Assembly (NCBI GenBank): GCA_035708205.1
Contig: DASSSY010000006.1
Span: 124,001-188,000, forward strand
Length of the DNA: 64,000 nt
Direction of reading: 5' to 3'
From: DASSSY01 sp035708205
GTDB taxonomy: Bacteria > Bacteroidota > Bacteroidia > Chitinophagales > Chitinophagaceae
How positions within the stretch are numbered: position 1 is the first letter of the stretch; each line of letters starts with the position of its first letter. A program made the position numbers and the translations under genes. The notes below the pieces were generated by a model. That model was not told the origin of the DNA. It did not search any database and saw only the letters and a program-made list of their open reading frames with translations. Of this stretch, positions 16,420 through 25,219 are shown in pieces.

Positions 16420-17871
16420 ATGATGTTGCCAAAATCCAATAAGAAGCCCGACCGGCTTTTTAACATAGCCGTTGCGGTAATGCTTATGCTGACAGCCTGG
16501 TCGTTTGTGACCTACAGGCAACGCATGTTATTTGTAGATCCGGCGTGGATTACCTTCAATATTGTCAATCATCATGCCTTTGTTTTCGCGGAACACCGTT
16601 TTGGTGCATTTATTACCCAAATGATCCCTTTGATGGGGGTCTCCTTTGGTTGGTCACTGAGAACTATTTTGTTGCTTTATTCGGCAAGCTTTTATTTGTT
16701 TTACCTGAGTACGGTCTTGATTTTGGGCCTGGTGCTCAAACAAAAACCATTATCCCTGCTCCTGGTTGTTTATCTGACCTTGTTCGTCAGCGACGGTTAT
16801 TATTGGCCCAACAATGAGGTGCACCAGGGCATTGCCTGGATGCTGCTGTTTATTGGGATGAACCGATATCAATTTCGGCATAAGATATCATCATTTTCCG
16901 GGTATTTGTTGTCGGTAGTGTTTTTGGTTTTAGCCATTTCCTGCCATTTATTGGTGGCTTTGCCTATATTGTTTCTTTGGTATTATGTTCATCGTGAAAC
17001 CCCGGTTAAAGCTTTGCTGCGGAATGGAAAATTTGTTCTGACCAGTATCCTCATTTTACTTTTATTGTTGGGTAAGTATCAGTTAAGCCGCCATGGCTGG
17101 TACGATGCTTCAAAGTTGGAAAGTATAGAACGGTTAAGCTTTGAAAAGCTTACGGGGATCTTTCATTCCGGGCAGTTGGCTTCTTTTGGTCGGTTAGCAG
17201 TCAGGAATTATTGGTTGTCCCTGATTATTTTTGGAGGAAGCGCTTATTACCTGATCAGGTCAAAGCGGTATCTTGCTTTGCTTGTTTGGCTCTTGGGCAT
17301 CATGGCCTATATGACGTTGGTCTGCCTGATCTTTCCTGGCGGATATGGCCGTTCTATGCGGTTTTATATGGAGAGCGAATGGGCGGCGCTGGCCATTATA
17401 CTTGCGGCGCCGTTAGTGTTTGATTTTTGTATTCCTGATCCGGAAAATATTGTCGCATTAATCCTGGTAACTGTTTTTGGCATTCGTTTAGCGTATATTT
17501 TGTGTGCGTTTTCTTATTTCGACAGCCGTTTCCGGCGATTGGTACGGTTGGTGGACACCCTGCAAAGTAAAAATATTCATAAGGCGGTCATTGTTGAAAA
17601 ACAGCAGCAATCGGAGGGGAATTTTATCATGGCCTGGGGCTTACCTGTGGAAAGCATGATGTTATCAGAAATTCAGGGGTATCCGGTACAAACCACCTTA
17701 AAAATAATGGCCGACAGGCCGGAAATCTTAATGAACGCGACAGATTCAATTTATGCTCCCTTTGATAAAAAACCGGCGGCGGTTTTAAACCGGCAATATT
17801 TTCATTTGGATACTATGCAGCGTTACCGGGTATTGTCCGCTGAAGATTGCCGGAAAATGGGGCTGCGTTGA
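16420..17871 (+). CDS. Polytopic membrane protein of unknown function
   Basis: I do not recognise a family for this 483-residue protein. It has about ten hydrophobic segments between residues 14 and 375, then a soluble C-terminal part of about 100 residues. The overall layout, with an early DPAW and long loops between helices, is reminiscent of GT-C glycosyltransferases or O-antigen-polymerase-like proteins, but no diagnostic motif is present. A second ATG immediately follows the first (16420/16423). The gene begins 42 bp after the shifted end of the type IX cargo gene. Confidence 0.65.
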   Translation: MMLPKSNKKPDRLFNIAVAVMLMLTAWSFVTYRQRMLFVDPAWITFNIVNHHAFVFAEHRFGAFITQMIPLMGVSFGWSLRTILLLYSASFYLFYLSTVLILGLVLKQKPLSLLLVVYLTLFVSDGYYWPNNEVHQGIAWMLLFIGMNRYQFRHKISSFSGYLLSVVFLVLAISCHLLVALPILFLWYYVHRETPVKALLRNGKFVLTSILILLLLLGKYQLSRHGWYDASKLESIERLSFEKLTGIFHSGQLASFGRLAVRNYWLSLIIFGGSAYYLIRSKRYLALLVWLLGIMAYMTLVCLIFPGGYGRSMRFYMESEWAALAIILAAPLVFDFCIPDPENIVALILVTVFGIRLAYILCAFSYFDSRFRRLVRLVDTLQSKNIHKAVIVEKQQQSEGNFIMAWGLPVESMMLSEIQGYPVQTTLKIMADRPEILMNATDSIYAPFDKKPAAVLNRQYFHLDTMQRYRVLSAEDCRKMGLR

Positions 17872-17884
17872 AAAAAATATCTGT

Positions 17885-17920
17885 AAAAATCCCGCCAGGA
17901 GTGCTTCCGGCGGGATTTTT
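17885..17920. terminator. Bidirectional terminator between convergent genes
   Basis: aaaaatcccgcc (17885-17896) pairs perfectly with ggcgggattttt (17909-17920). It sits between the stop of the membrane protein and the stop of hppA, with U tails in both directions. Confidence 0.9.
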
Positions 17921-17940
17921 AGTGGTTGCTGCCATGAAAA

Positions 17941-20175
17941 TTAATGTTTCATCTTTATGGTGACTAATTTGGATGACAGGCCATTGGTTTTTATTTCTTT
18001 TTGAACCGGTTCAGCCTTGCTTAGGTTACTTGTGGTTTTGGTACTGAATATGGAGGCTAGTGTCGGGGCGATGACGAGCGCTACAATGCTCATTAATTTG
18101 ATCAGGATATTCATAGATGGGCCAGAGGTGTCTTTAAAAGGATCTCCAACAGTATCTCCGGTAACGGATGCCTTGTGCGGGTCTGATTTCTTATAATGCA
18201 TTTCTCCGTTGATTTCTACGCCTTTTTCGAATGATTTTTTGGCATTATCCCAGGCGCCGCCGGCATTGTTTTGGAAAACACCCATCAATACGCCGGAAAC
18301 GGTAGCGCCGGCCAGGAACCCCCCCAGGACTTCCGGGCCGAAAACAAAACCGACGATCAGCGGAAAAACGATGGCAATTGCCCCGGGTAGCATCATCTTG
18401 CGTAAAGAGGCCTGTGTCGAAATAGCTACACATTTTTCATATTCCGGCTTGCCTTTGCCTTCCATAATGCCGGGAATCTCCCGGAACTGGCGGCGCACTT
18501 CTTCTACCATGGCCATGGCGGCTTCGCCAACAGCACGGATGGCCAGAGAAGAAAACAGGAAGGGGACCATGCCTCCGATAAATAGGCCGGCCAGGACATC
18601 GGCTTTGTAAATGTCGATTCCGGTTATGCCCGAAACGCCTACAAAAGCAGCAAACAAAGCTAATGAGGTCAGGGCGGCAGAGGCTATGGCAAAGCCTTTG
18701 CCGGTGGCGGCGGTAGTGTTGCCTACAGCGTCCAGGGTATCTGTCTTTTCACGGACCTCTTCCGGTAATTCGCTCATCTCGGCTATGCCGCCGGCGTTGT
18801 CCGCGATGGGTCCAAAGGCATCAATGGCCAGTTGCATGGCGGTTGTGGCCATCATACCCGAAGCCGCAATAGCGACACCATAGAGCCCTGCGCAAAGATA
18901 AGAGCCATAAATGCCGGCCGCTAGGACCACTACCGGTAAAAAAGTGCTTTCCATACCCATGGCAATACCGCCGATAATATTGGTGGCATGCCCGGTCGAG
19001 GATTGTTTGATGATACTCATTACAGGCCGTTTACCCATAGCGGTGTAATATTCGGTAATCATGCTGATGAGCGCACCAACTACTAAGCCCACTATTATCG
19101 CGCCAAACACGCCACCCCGCGTAAAGGCATGGCCGCGTAGTTCCATATCCCGGGGCATCAGCCACATGACTAATGCATAGGCTGCAATGGCGGTAAGTAT
19201 GATAGCGCCCCAGTTGCCCATATTTAAGGCTCTTTGTACAGGTGCAGTGCTGACACAGGCCTTATCGGATATTTTGACAAAGAAGGTGCCGATAATGGAA
19301 AATATGATGCCAATGCCGGCAATAAGCATAGGTAGTAATATTGGAGAAAAGCCCATTAAGCCATCGCCCAAAGCTTGTCCCCCCAGGCCAAAGACTTCAT
19401 GGCCCAGGACCATTGTCGCCAGAACCGTGGATACATAAGATCCGAACAGGTCTGCGCCCATGCCGGCCACATCGCCGACATTATCACCGACATTGTCGGC
19501 GATAGTGGCAGGATTGCGCGGGTCATCTTCAGGAATTCCGGCCTCTACTTTTCCCACCAGGTCCGCGCCTACGTCGGCCGCTTTGGTATAAATACCTCCA
19601 CCCACACGGGCGAACAGGGCAATGCTTTCCGCACCCAGGCTGAAACCGGTTAAGACTTCAATAGCTATGCCTACTAAATGGGTATTGGCCATTTCGCCGG
19701 GAGCGAAAATTAAAAGTAAGACAATGAATAGGCCTCCTAAACCTAGCACCGCAAGGCCGGTAACGCCTAGGCCCATGACCGAACCACCACCAAAGGAGAC
19801 GCCCAATGCCCGGCTGAGACTGCTTCTGGCGGCTTGTGCCGTGCGCACATTTGCCTTGGTGGCAATACGCATCCCGATAAAACCTGCCAATGCGGAAAAT
19901 ACCGCGCCTAAAACAAAGGCAATAGCGATCATCCAGCTGGAACCGGGATTACTCATACCCATAATACCCAGCAGAATACCTACAATAATGACGAAATAGG
20001 TCATGACCTTATATTCCGCCTTTAAAAAGGCCATAGCGCCTTCGGCGATATATTGGGCAATTTCCTTCATCCTTGCCGTCCCCGCATCGTGTTTGCTGAC
20101 CCAGGCGCTTCTGAAAATGGTATACAACAGGCCTATCACGCCAAAAACAGGCACTAAGTAAAAGAGGTAGCTCAT
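17941..20175 (-). CDS. hppA: Membrane-bound, ion-pumping pyrophosphatase (K+-dependent type)
   Basis: Couples hydrolysis of inorganic pyrophosphate to pumping of H+ or Na+ across the inner membrane. The 744-residue chain has about 16 membrane helices and the hallmark motifs KAADVGADLVGKVEAGIPEDDPRNPATIADNVGDNVGD and DNAGGIAEM. The motif GNTTAATGKG has Ala where K+-independent enzymes have Lys, which marks the K+-dependent class. I cannot tell H+ from Na+ pumping by eye. A -7 box lies 40 nt upstream of ATG 20175. The gene appears to be transcribed alone. Confidence 0.94.
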   Translation of the reverse strand: MSYLFYLVPVFGVIGLLYTIFRSAWVSKHDAGTARMKEIAQYIAEGAMAFLKAEYKVMTYFVIIVGILLGIMGMSNPGSSWMIAIAFVLGAVFSALAGFIGMRIATKANVRTAQAARSSLSRALGVSFGGGSVMGLGVTGLAVLGLGGLFIVLLLIFAPGEMANTHLVGIAIEVLTGFSLGAESIALFARVGGGIYTKAADVGADLVGKVEAGIPEDDPRNPATIADNVGDNVGDVAGMGADLFGSYVSTVLATMVLGHEVFGLGGQALGDGLMGFSPILLPMLIAGIGIIFSIIGTFFVKISDKACVSTAPVQRALNMGNWGAIILTAIAAYALVMWLMPRDMELRGHAFTRGGVFGAIIVGLVVGALISMITEYYTAMGKRPVMSIIKQSSTGHATNIIGGIAMGMESTFLPVVVLAAGIYGSYLCAGLYGVAIAASGMMATTAMQLAIDAFGPIADNAGGIAEMSELPEEVREKTDTLDAVGNTTAATGKGFAIASAALTSLALFAAFVGVSGITGIDIYKADVLAGLFIGGMVPFLFSSLAIRAVGEAAMAMVEEVRRQFREIPGIMEGKGKPEYEKCVAISTQASLRKMMLPGAIAIVFPLIVGFVFGPEVLGGFLAGATVSGVLMGVFQNNAGGAWDNAKKSFEKGVEINGEMHYKKSDPHKASVTGDTVGDPFKDTSGPSMNILIKLMSIVALVIAPTLASIFSTKTTSNLSKAEPVQKEIKTNGLSSKLVTIKMKH

Positions 20176-20214
20176 ACGCTTTAATAATTAAACATTGTTA
20201 AAAATAGTGAACTA

Positions 20215-20222
20215 CAAATATA
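20215..20222 (-). promoter_or_regulatory. Bacteroidota -7 box (TATATTTG) of hppA
   Basis: TATATTTG on the minus strand matches TAnnTTTG 39 nt before the hppA start codon. No clear -33 element. Confidence 0.5.
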
Positions 20223-20270
20223 ATTATTCTGGGTAAGGATTGTCATTTTTTTGTGTTTTTTCGTAAAGCC

Positions 20271-21008
20271 TTACGGGCCGGGGCTTTTCCGCCAGATTTG
20301 CCAGGAAGCCTCGGCTTGTTCAATGAGCATTTCTTCGCCGTTTTTGATTTTAGCGCCTTGTTTTTTGCCGTATTGCAAGAACAAGGTTTCAACAGGATTG
20401 TAAATGAGATCCAACAGGAAATGCTGGCCGCTCAAAACCTCGTAAGGCAGCGGTGGGGCGATCCCAGGTCGCGGATACATGCCCAAAGGGGTAGTATTGA
20501 TAATGAGCTTGTGCCGGTCGATGAGCGTATCCGACAGCTGATGATATGAAAGGATGCCTGGGGCCGGTTTTCTGGAAACAAACCGGAAGCGGATCTGTCT
20601 TTTGGTCAATGCCGCGGCAACCGCCTTGGAAGCTCCTCCTGTCCCTAAGATCAGCGCTTTTCCATGAAACGGTGACGGTAGCCAATGCCCAAAAGATTTC
20701 TCCAGGCCGATGATGTCGGTATTGAAGCCCGTAGTTTTACCATCGGAGATATTTATACAGTTGACGGCCCCGATGGCCGCGGCTTCCGGGTCGATCTCAT
20801 CAAGATAGCCCAGCACTTTTTCCTTGAACGGAATAGTTACATTCAGGCCTTTTAATTGTGGGTGGCGTCGGAGTAAATCCGGTAGTTCTGAAATTTGCCC
20901 TAACGGGAATTGTTCATAATGCTCGTCAATGTTCAATTGCGCGAATTTTTTCGCGAAAAAACCGGGCGACCAACTATGCGCTAAAGGATTGCCAATGATG
21001 CCGTACAT
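20271..21008 (-). CDS. aroE: Shikimate dehydrogenase
   Basis: NADPH-dependent reduction of 3-dehydroshikimate to shikimate in aromatic amino acid synthesis. The 245-residue chain shows the substrate motif IGNPLAHSWSP, the catalytic Lys in NVTIPFKEKV, GAVNCI and TGFNTDIIGLE with the catalytic Asp, and the dinucleotide loop LGTGGASKAV. The C-terminal NGEEMLIEQAEASWQIW is typical. It is a short family member. The SDR gene lies 14 bp upstream on the same strand, so the two may be co-transcribed. Confidence 0.92.
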   Translation of the reverse strand: MYGIIGNPLAHSWSPGFFAKKFAQLNIDEHYEQFPLGQISELPDLLRRHPQLKGLNVTIPFKEKVLGYLDEIDPEAAAIGAVNCINISDGKTTGFNTDIIGLEKSFGHWLPSPFHGKALILGTGGASKAVAAALTKRQIRFRFVSRKPAPGILSYHQLSDTLIDRHKLIINTTPLGMYPRPGIAPPLPYEVLSGQHFLLDLIYNPVETLFLQYGKKQGAKIKNGEEMLIEQAEASWQIWRKSPGP

Positions 21009-21022
21009 GAATTAGCTTTGTG

Positions 21023-21811
21023 TTACAGGCAGCCGGTACGCCCACCGTCTACAGGAATGCTGACCCCTGTAAGGTACGAGGCGGCGGGAGAAGTTAAAAA
21101 GGCGGCGACGGCGGCAATTTCTTCCGGTTTTCCGAAGCGTTTCATCGGGATCTGGTCAATCATGCTGCTCTCTGCTGCTTCTTTGGATTGCCCGGTTTGG
21201 TTCATTTTGTTTTGAACAATACCTTCTAATCTTGCGGTGGCGGTGGCACCCGGCAGCACATTGTTGACCGTGATGCCAAAGGGTGCCAGTTCGTTGCTCA
21301 TGGTTTTGGCCCAAGAAGCCACGGCGCCACGAATGGTATTGCTCACGCCCAGATTTTTTAAGGGTATTTTTACCGAGGTGGAAATGATATTGACGATGCG
21401 GCCGTAACCAACGGCTTTCATACCCGGCACGATGGCTTGTACCAGGATTTGATTGCATATTAAATGTTGCTGAAAAGCGCTCAGGAATTCTTCTGTTGGG
21501 GCTTCAAAAACAGGCCCAGCGGCGGGGCCGCCGCTGTTGTTTACCAGGATGGCATATTGATATCTTTTGACCTCTTCGGTAATGACTGTCCTGACTTGCT
21601 CGTAATGGTTGAAATCGGCCACTAAATAACGGTGATCCTGCCCGCCGTTCTGAGGCAGTTGCATCAGCGCTTTTTCTAAAGATTCGGGATTGCGGGATAT
21701 TAAAGTGCAATCCGCCCCCATGGCCGCCAGTTCTTTGGCAATGGCTAAGCCGATGCCCTGTGTGCTGCCGGCAATCAGCGCCCGTTTTTTTCTTAGCGAT
21801 TCAGTGGTCAT
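21023..21811 (-). CDS. SDR family oxidoreductase
   Basis: Short-chain dehydrogenase/reductase of about 262 residues. It has the NAD(P) loop AGSTQGIGLAIA, the NNSGGPAAG motif and a C-terminal VDGG. In the active-site region, IVNIISTSVKIPLKNLGVSN supplies Ser but Asn is at the place of the usual Tyr (GVSNTIRGAVASWAK versus YxxxK). The catalytic Tyr therefore appears to be missing, as in some atypical SDRs. The substrate is unknown. ATG 21811 is preferred over 21850, because the longer form would start inside the terminator hairpin at 21840-21875. Confidence 0.82.
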   Translation of the reverse strand: MTTESLRKKRALIAGSTQGIGLAIAKELAAMGADCTLISRNPESLEKALMQLPQNGGQDHRYLVADFNHYEQVRTVITEEVKRYQYAILVNNSGGPAAGPVFEAPTEEFLSAFQQHLICNQILVQAIVPGMKAVGYGRIVNIISTSVKIPLKNLGVSNTIRGAVASWAKTMSNELAPFGITVNNVLPGATATARLEGIVQNKMNQTGQSKEAAESSMIDQIPMKRFGKPEEIAAVAAFLTSPAASYLTGVSIPVDGGRTGCL

Positions 21812-21839
21812 TTTTCCAAATTTGTGATGTTTATATTGT

Positions 21840-21875
21840 GATAAGCCCAAATTTCATTTGAAATTTGGGCTTATC
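21840..21875. terminator. Terminator between the DUF983 gene and the SDR gene
   Basis: gataagcccaaattt (21840-21854) and aaatttgggcttatc (21861-21875) form a perfect 15-bp stem with a short loop, 54 bp past the DUF983 stop. Confidence 0.8.
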
Positions 21876-21929
21876 ATTTATTTCAGGAAACGAAGATACT
21901 GAAAATGTTTTGTAAACGGGGAACTGGTA

Positions 21930-22409
21930 TCAGGCGCTTTGCTTCACCGGCTTGTGCTCTTTGGGAATATAACCTTGCGTCAGTTCAGGAATGGCCTCGG
22001 CTTCCTCTTTGGAAAGCACCGGATGGCTCCTGTCGTATTTGACAAACATAGCCAGGTACATAACCCTTGACAGGCGCATGATCCAGGGTTGCAGAACTAC
22101 CATCATGGCAATACTGATGCCTAAGTACCAGTATAAGCTGTTGTTGTCCCAGGAAAAACCGACAAAAATAGCCCACCAAACCGCATTAAAGACCAATATT
22201 GCTACCGTAATGGCATAACTCATATAACCTGTGCCGTAATAAAACCCGGGTTCTGGCTCCATTTTCTGCCCGCAGCAATGGCATCGTTCGGGCATCTTCA
22301 TCATCTCTTTGACGGGAAGAACGCTTTCATTGATGAACATACTGCCGGTCCTGCATTTAGGACATTTCATCATCAGCCAGCCGGCAACCATTGATTTTGC
22401 TTTTTTCAT
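21930..22409 (-). CDS. DUF983 family membrane protein
   Basis: A protein of about 159 residues with a zinc-ribbon-like N-terminus (MKCPKCRTGSMF ... ERCHCCGQKMEPEPGFYYG), the DUF983 signature, followed by two membrane helices (YAITVAILVFNAVWWAIFVGF and LYWYLGISIAMMVVLQPWIM). The function of the family is unknown. The frame stays open upstream to 22643, but MKKAKSMVAGWLMMKCPKC at 22409 is the natural N-terminus. A -7 box at 22591-22598 lies inside the longer form, which leaves a leader of about 175 nt. Confidence 0.82.
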   Translation of the reverse strand: MKKAKSMVAGWLMMKCPKCRTGSMFINESVLPVKEMMKMPERCHCCGQKMEPEPGFYYGTGYMSYAITVAILVFNAVWWAIFVGFSWDNNSLYWYLGISIAMMVVLQPWIMRLSRVMYLAMFVKYDRSHPVLSKEEAEAIPELTQGYIPKEHKPVKQSA

Positions 22410-22590
22410 GTATTGACAAAATTTAAATTTTAGCAATGTTGAAGGAGCAGTTTCTTTCCCCCGGTTCCAGGAATGAAATTCCTGCATGTCACGATATCTG
22501 GGAGAGGCTTTCTCATCTGAATTTTTTGGGTTTAACTTCGGGTCTTTAAGAGCGCGAAAAAGATGAAAATCTTTCCATTGAATTCGGGGG

Positions 22591-22598
22591 CAAAGGTA
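22591..22598 (-). promoter_or_regulatory. Bacteroidota -7 box (TACCTTTG) upstream of the DUF983 gene
   Basis: TACCTTTG on the minus strand matches TAnnTTTG and predicts a leader of about 175 nt. No obvious structured RNA family is recognised in that leader. Confidence 0.45.
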
Positions 22599-22625
22599 CA
22601 AAATCTCTATCATGCTTTTTGTTAT

Positions 22626-22663
22626 TTGACCAAAAAAAGACAAAAAAGTCTTTTTTTGGTCAA
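22626..22663. terminator. Terminator-like inverted repeat after the DUF4249 gene
   Basis: ttgaccaaaaaaagac (22626-22641) pairs perfectly over 16 bp with gtctttttttggtcaa (22648-22663), about 130 nt past the DUF4249 stop. It is AT-rich and symmetrical, so it could also be a protein-binding palindrome. Confidence 0.6.
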
Positions 22664-22793
22664 TATGTACATGAAAGATGTTACATCTATTTGCTATTTG
22701 AGGATTTGGTTAAAGTTCTGCCACTGGTTTTTCCTGTTTTGGAGCCCGGTGTTCGATTAGAGATCATGTTAAAGTAGAAGACGTATGGCCATC

Positions 22794-23690
22794 TTATTGA
22801 TTGATGATCAGGGTATCAAAGGTTGTGCCATAGCCGGCCCAAACCCCCAATGCACCGCCTTTTATATTCGTGGAAATTTCGACCGGTGCAGCGAAAGGAT
22901 TGCCGGAAGCGCCATAAGAATATTCCAGCGTTTGCCAGAAATCATATACCGCCCAGTCGATGGCGCACCATTTTATGACCACCGTATCGCCTTTATAAAA
23001 ATAGCCGAAGGTCTCGGGGTTAATGCTGTCCATTTTGTTGAAGCCGGAATAGAGCGGCATCTTTATGGTATTGCCGTTAATAAGCTCATCATTGTAAACG
23101 GAATAATAGGGGGTCTGGTAAGGGTCGTTGTTACGTTTCACAAAATACCGTACCCGGTTGCCCGGTGTGTCGGGGTCCGTATATTGGGCGAATAGCAACC
23201 GGGAATCGGGATAGTCTTCCGGCATTTCTTCGGGAGCAGGGGCCTCGGCCCACAAAGAATCTAAAGGTTTCGGGAAAGGGATCGCCGTTGCCGAAGTGTA
23301 CGCTTTTCCTTTATACCGGATGGTCAGGTTATAAGTTTTTCCCGGTACCCCTAAAAAAAGCAGAGCCTGCGGATCAGCGGTATCTACGGAGTAAAAATAA
23401 GCCGGGAAGCCGTTTTCGGTGAATGTATATTCCTTAAGCCGTACCGTTTGCTGCCCGTCGGAAACGGAAACTTCAGCATCATGAACATATGCGTCAGCCA
23501 GCGTTTGCAAATCTATTTTACTAAAAAAACCAATGCTGCCGGACAACCGGACAACAGGAGGCATACCCGTTTCAATAACGCCTTCCACAACGATTTTGCT
23601 GCTTTCATTATTTAGTTTGAAATTGACCTCTTTTTCGCAGGACGCGACGAGCAGGAAAAAAAGGATGAGCGGTACGAACAGCTTTACCAT
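22794..23690 (-). CDS. DUF4249 domain lipoprotein
   Basis: 298-residue predicted lipoprotein. The N-terminus MVKLFVPLILFFLLVASCEKEVNF is a signal peptide with a lipobox Cys at residue 18. The body (KIVVEGVIETGMPPVVRLS, AYVHDAEVSVSDG, YNLTIRYKGKAYTSATAIP, FDTLIINQ) matches the DUF4249 family. Such proteins usually sit beside TonB-dependent receptors in Bacteroidota. Here the neighbour is rlmB, 12 bp upstream on the same strand, and no receptor gene is in the window. Confidence 0.85.
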   Translation of the reverse strand: MVKLFVPLILFFLLVASCEKEVNFKLNNESSKIVVEGVIETGMPPVVRLSGSIGFFSKIDLQTLADAYVHDAEVSVSDGQQTVRLKEYTFTENGFPAYFYSVDTADPQALLFLGVPGKTYNLTIRYKGKAYTSATAIPFPKPLDSLWAEAPAPEEMPEDYPDSRLLFAQYTDPDTPGNRVRYFVKRNNDPYQTPYYSVYNDELINGNTIKMPLYSGFNKMDSINPETFGYFYKGDTVVIKWCAIDWAVYDFWQTLEYSYGASGNPFAAPVEISTNIKGGALGVWAGYGTTFDTLIINQ

Positions 23691-23702
23691 GAGCGAAACG
23701 AA

Positions 23703-24476
23703 TTATGCTTTTCGTCTTTGATTAAATACTTCATAAAATAAAATGCCTCCGGCAACGGAAACGTTTAAGGAATCAAACTGGCCGGACATAGGGATTTGTG
23801 CCAGGTGGGAGGATTTCTTCAGGACGAAAGGGCTGACCCCTTTATCCTCTGCGCCCAGGATAACGGCAACGGGAACGGCCAGGTCGACAGTATCAATAGT
23901 GGCGGGCGCCGTTGCGGCAGCGGCTACGGTTTGTATGCCGTTAAGGTGCAGGATATCGTAGGCTTCTTCTATAGAACGGACCCGGCAGACCGGTAAGTGT
24001 TCCAGCGCTCCTGCCGAGGCTTTCAGTGTTTCTTCGGTAATGGCGGCGGTATTGGAGGACGGTAGTACCAGGGCATGCGCGCCAAAGCAATAAGCCGAAC
24101 GCGCCAGCGCGCCTAAATTCCGGGTATCGGTAATACCGTCCGATACCACGATCAGCGGTATTTCGCCGTTGTCTACCACCCGGCTGATGATTTCCTGCAA
24201 GGGCTGAAAGGCGATCAGCCCGGCAAAAGCGATAACGCCCTGGTGATTGGCTTTAGACAGACGGTTCAGTTTTTCTACCGGCACTTTACTGACCGGAATA
24301 TTTCTTTCCTGGGCCAGTTTTTTGAGCTTCAGAATATCTTCTCCCGTTGCCGTTTTGAGTAAAAATACCTTGTCGATATCCTTATGGTCCTCGAGGGCTT
24401 CGAGCAGGGGTTTCCGGCCGATAATTAAGCGGCTTTTTGCAACGGAAGGGCGTTGAAACGAAGGTTTATGGTTCAA
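23703..24476 (-). CDS. rlmB: 23S rRNA 2'-O-methyltransferase, RlmB/TrmH (SpoU) family
   Basis: SAM-dependent knotted methyltransferase. RLIIGRKPLLEAL begins the substrate-binding domain. The SpoU motifs are DGITDTRNLGALARSAYCFG, VILGAEDKGVSP and IPMSGQFDSLNVSVAGGILFYE. RlmB, the G2251 enzyme, is the closest assignment. The frame opens at ATG 24566, but that overlaps the upstream gene and precedes a TACCTTTG box at 24521-24528. With no internal ATG available, the most likely start is TTG at 24476, giving about 257 residues beginning with NHKPSFQR after the initiator. Confidence 0.85.
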   Translation of the reverse strand: MNHKPSFQRPSVAKSRLIIGRKPLLEALEDHKDIDKVFLLKTATGEDILKLKKLAQERNIPVSKVPVEKLNRLSKANHQGVIAFAGLIAFQPLQEIISRVVDNGEIPLIVVSDGITDTRNLGALARSAYCFGAHALVLPSSNTAAITEETLKASAGALEHLPVCRVRSIEEAYDILHLNGIQTVAAAATAPATIDTVDLAVPVAVILGAEDKGVSPFVLKKSSHLAQIPMSGQFDSLNVSVAGGILFYEVFNQRRKA

Positions 24477-24520
24477 AGAAGACAGTTTTATTTTATAAAA
24501 ATGAATTTTATTTAAAGGGT

Positions 24521-24528
24521 CAAAGGTA
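24521..24528 (-). promoter_or_regulatory. Bacteroidota -7 box (TACCTTTG) of rlmB
   Basis: TACCTTTG on the minus strand matches TAnnTTTG about 45 nt upstream of the TTG start. It lies just outside the end of the upstream thioredoxin-like gene. Confidence 0.5.
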
Positions 24529-24540
24529 GCGCCAATCCTT

Positions 24541-25071
24541 TTAACGGCTGATTGTTTTCCCCGCAACCGCTGCCGGCGACCAATTTTTTAGGAATTGTGC
24601 CACTTTTCCCGGGCTATGTCCCTTGCCTTCCTCCAGATAAGCCGAGTTTTGAATATGGATGATTTTTCCTTCCTTATCGAGGATAACAAAAACAGGAAAG
24701 CCAAACCGCTGCGGAAAGCCTAGTTCGGCCCACAGAGGACTGTTCTTGTTGTTTTGGTCGTAGTTGACCGGCAAGTAAACATAATTCTCGCTCATGAGCT
24801 TGTTTAGGCTGTCGTTGGTTTCAATGAGGTTATGAAACCGGGTACACCAGATGCACCAGTTGCCGCCGATCTGCAGCATAACGTTTTTGTGTTCTTTTTC
24901 CGCCTGGGCTGTCGCATTTTTAATGTCGGCACGCGCGTCGGCTTTAGGATTGTAAAAAGGTTTTGAACCGGTTTCCTGCTGTCCCCAACTGAAAAAAGAA
25001 AGGCAAACGGCGAAGAGCGCCATGAAGAAAAATTTCTTCGGTTCAGGCGCGGCGGTGGATATGTTACGCAT
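24541..25071 (-). CDS. Exported thioredoxin-fold protein
   Basis: 176-residue protein with a signal-peptide-like segment (FFFMALFAVCLSFFSWGQQ) and a thioredoxin-like domain carrying the CxxC motif GGNWCIWCTRFH, followed by VYLPVNYDQ and FGFPVFVILDKEGKI with the cis-Pro. It is probably a periplasmic thiol oxidoreductase of the DUF255/thioredoxin_7 type. It is divergent from the YyaL-type gene, which also has a thioredoxin-fold domain. Confidence 0.83.
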   Translation of the reverse strand: MRNISTAAPEPKKFFFMALFAVCLSFFSWGQQETGSKPFYNPKADARADIKNATAQAEKEHKNVMLQIGGNWCIWCTRFHNLIETNDSLNKLMSENYVYLPVNYDQNNKNSPLWAELGFPQRFGFPVFVILDKEGKIIHIQNSAYLEEGKGHSPGKVAQFLKNWSPAAVAGKTISR

Positions 25072-25219
25072 GAGCGGATAAGTTTGAAAGGATAAAGGTA
25101 AATGAATATTGAGCGGTAGCGGTAATTTAATTCATTTTTAGTCTTTTGGGCCGGGAAAAACTGATCGTATATTTAAGCGAAAACTGGAAATTTGTGGTAA
25201 AAGTGATACCATTGCAGCC

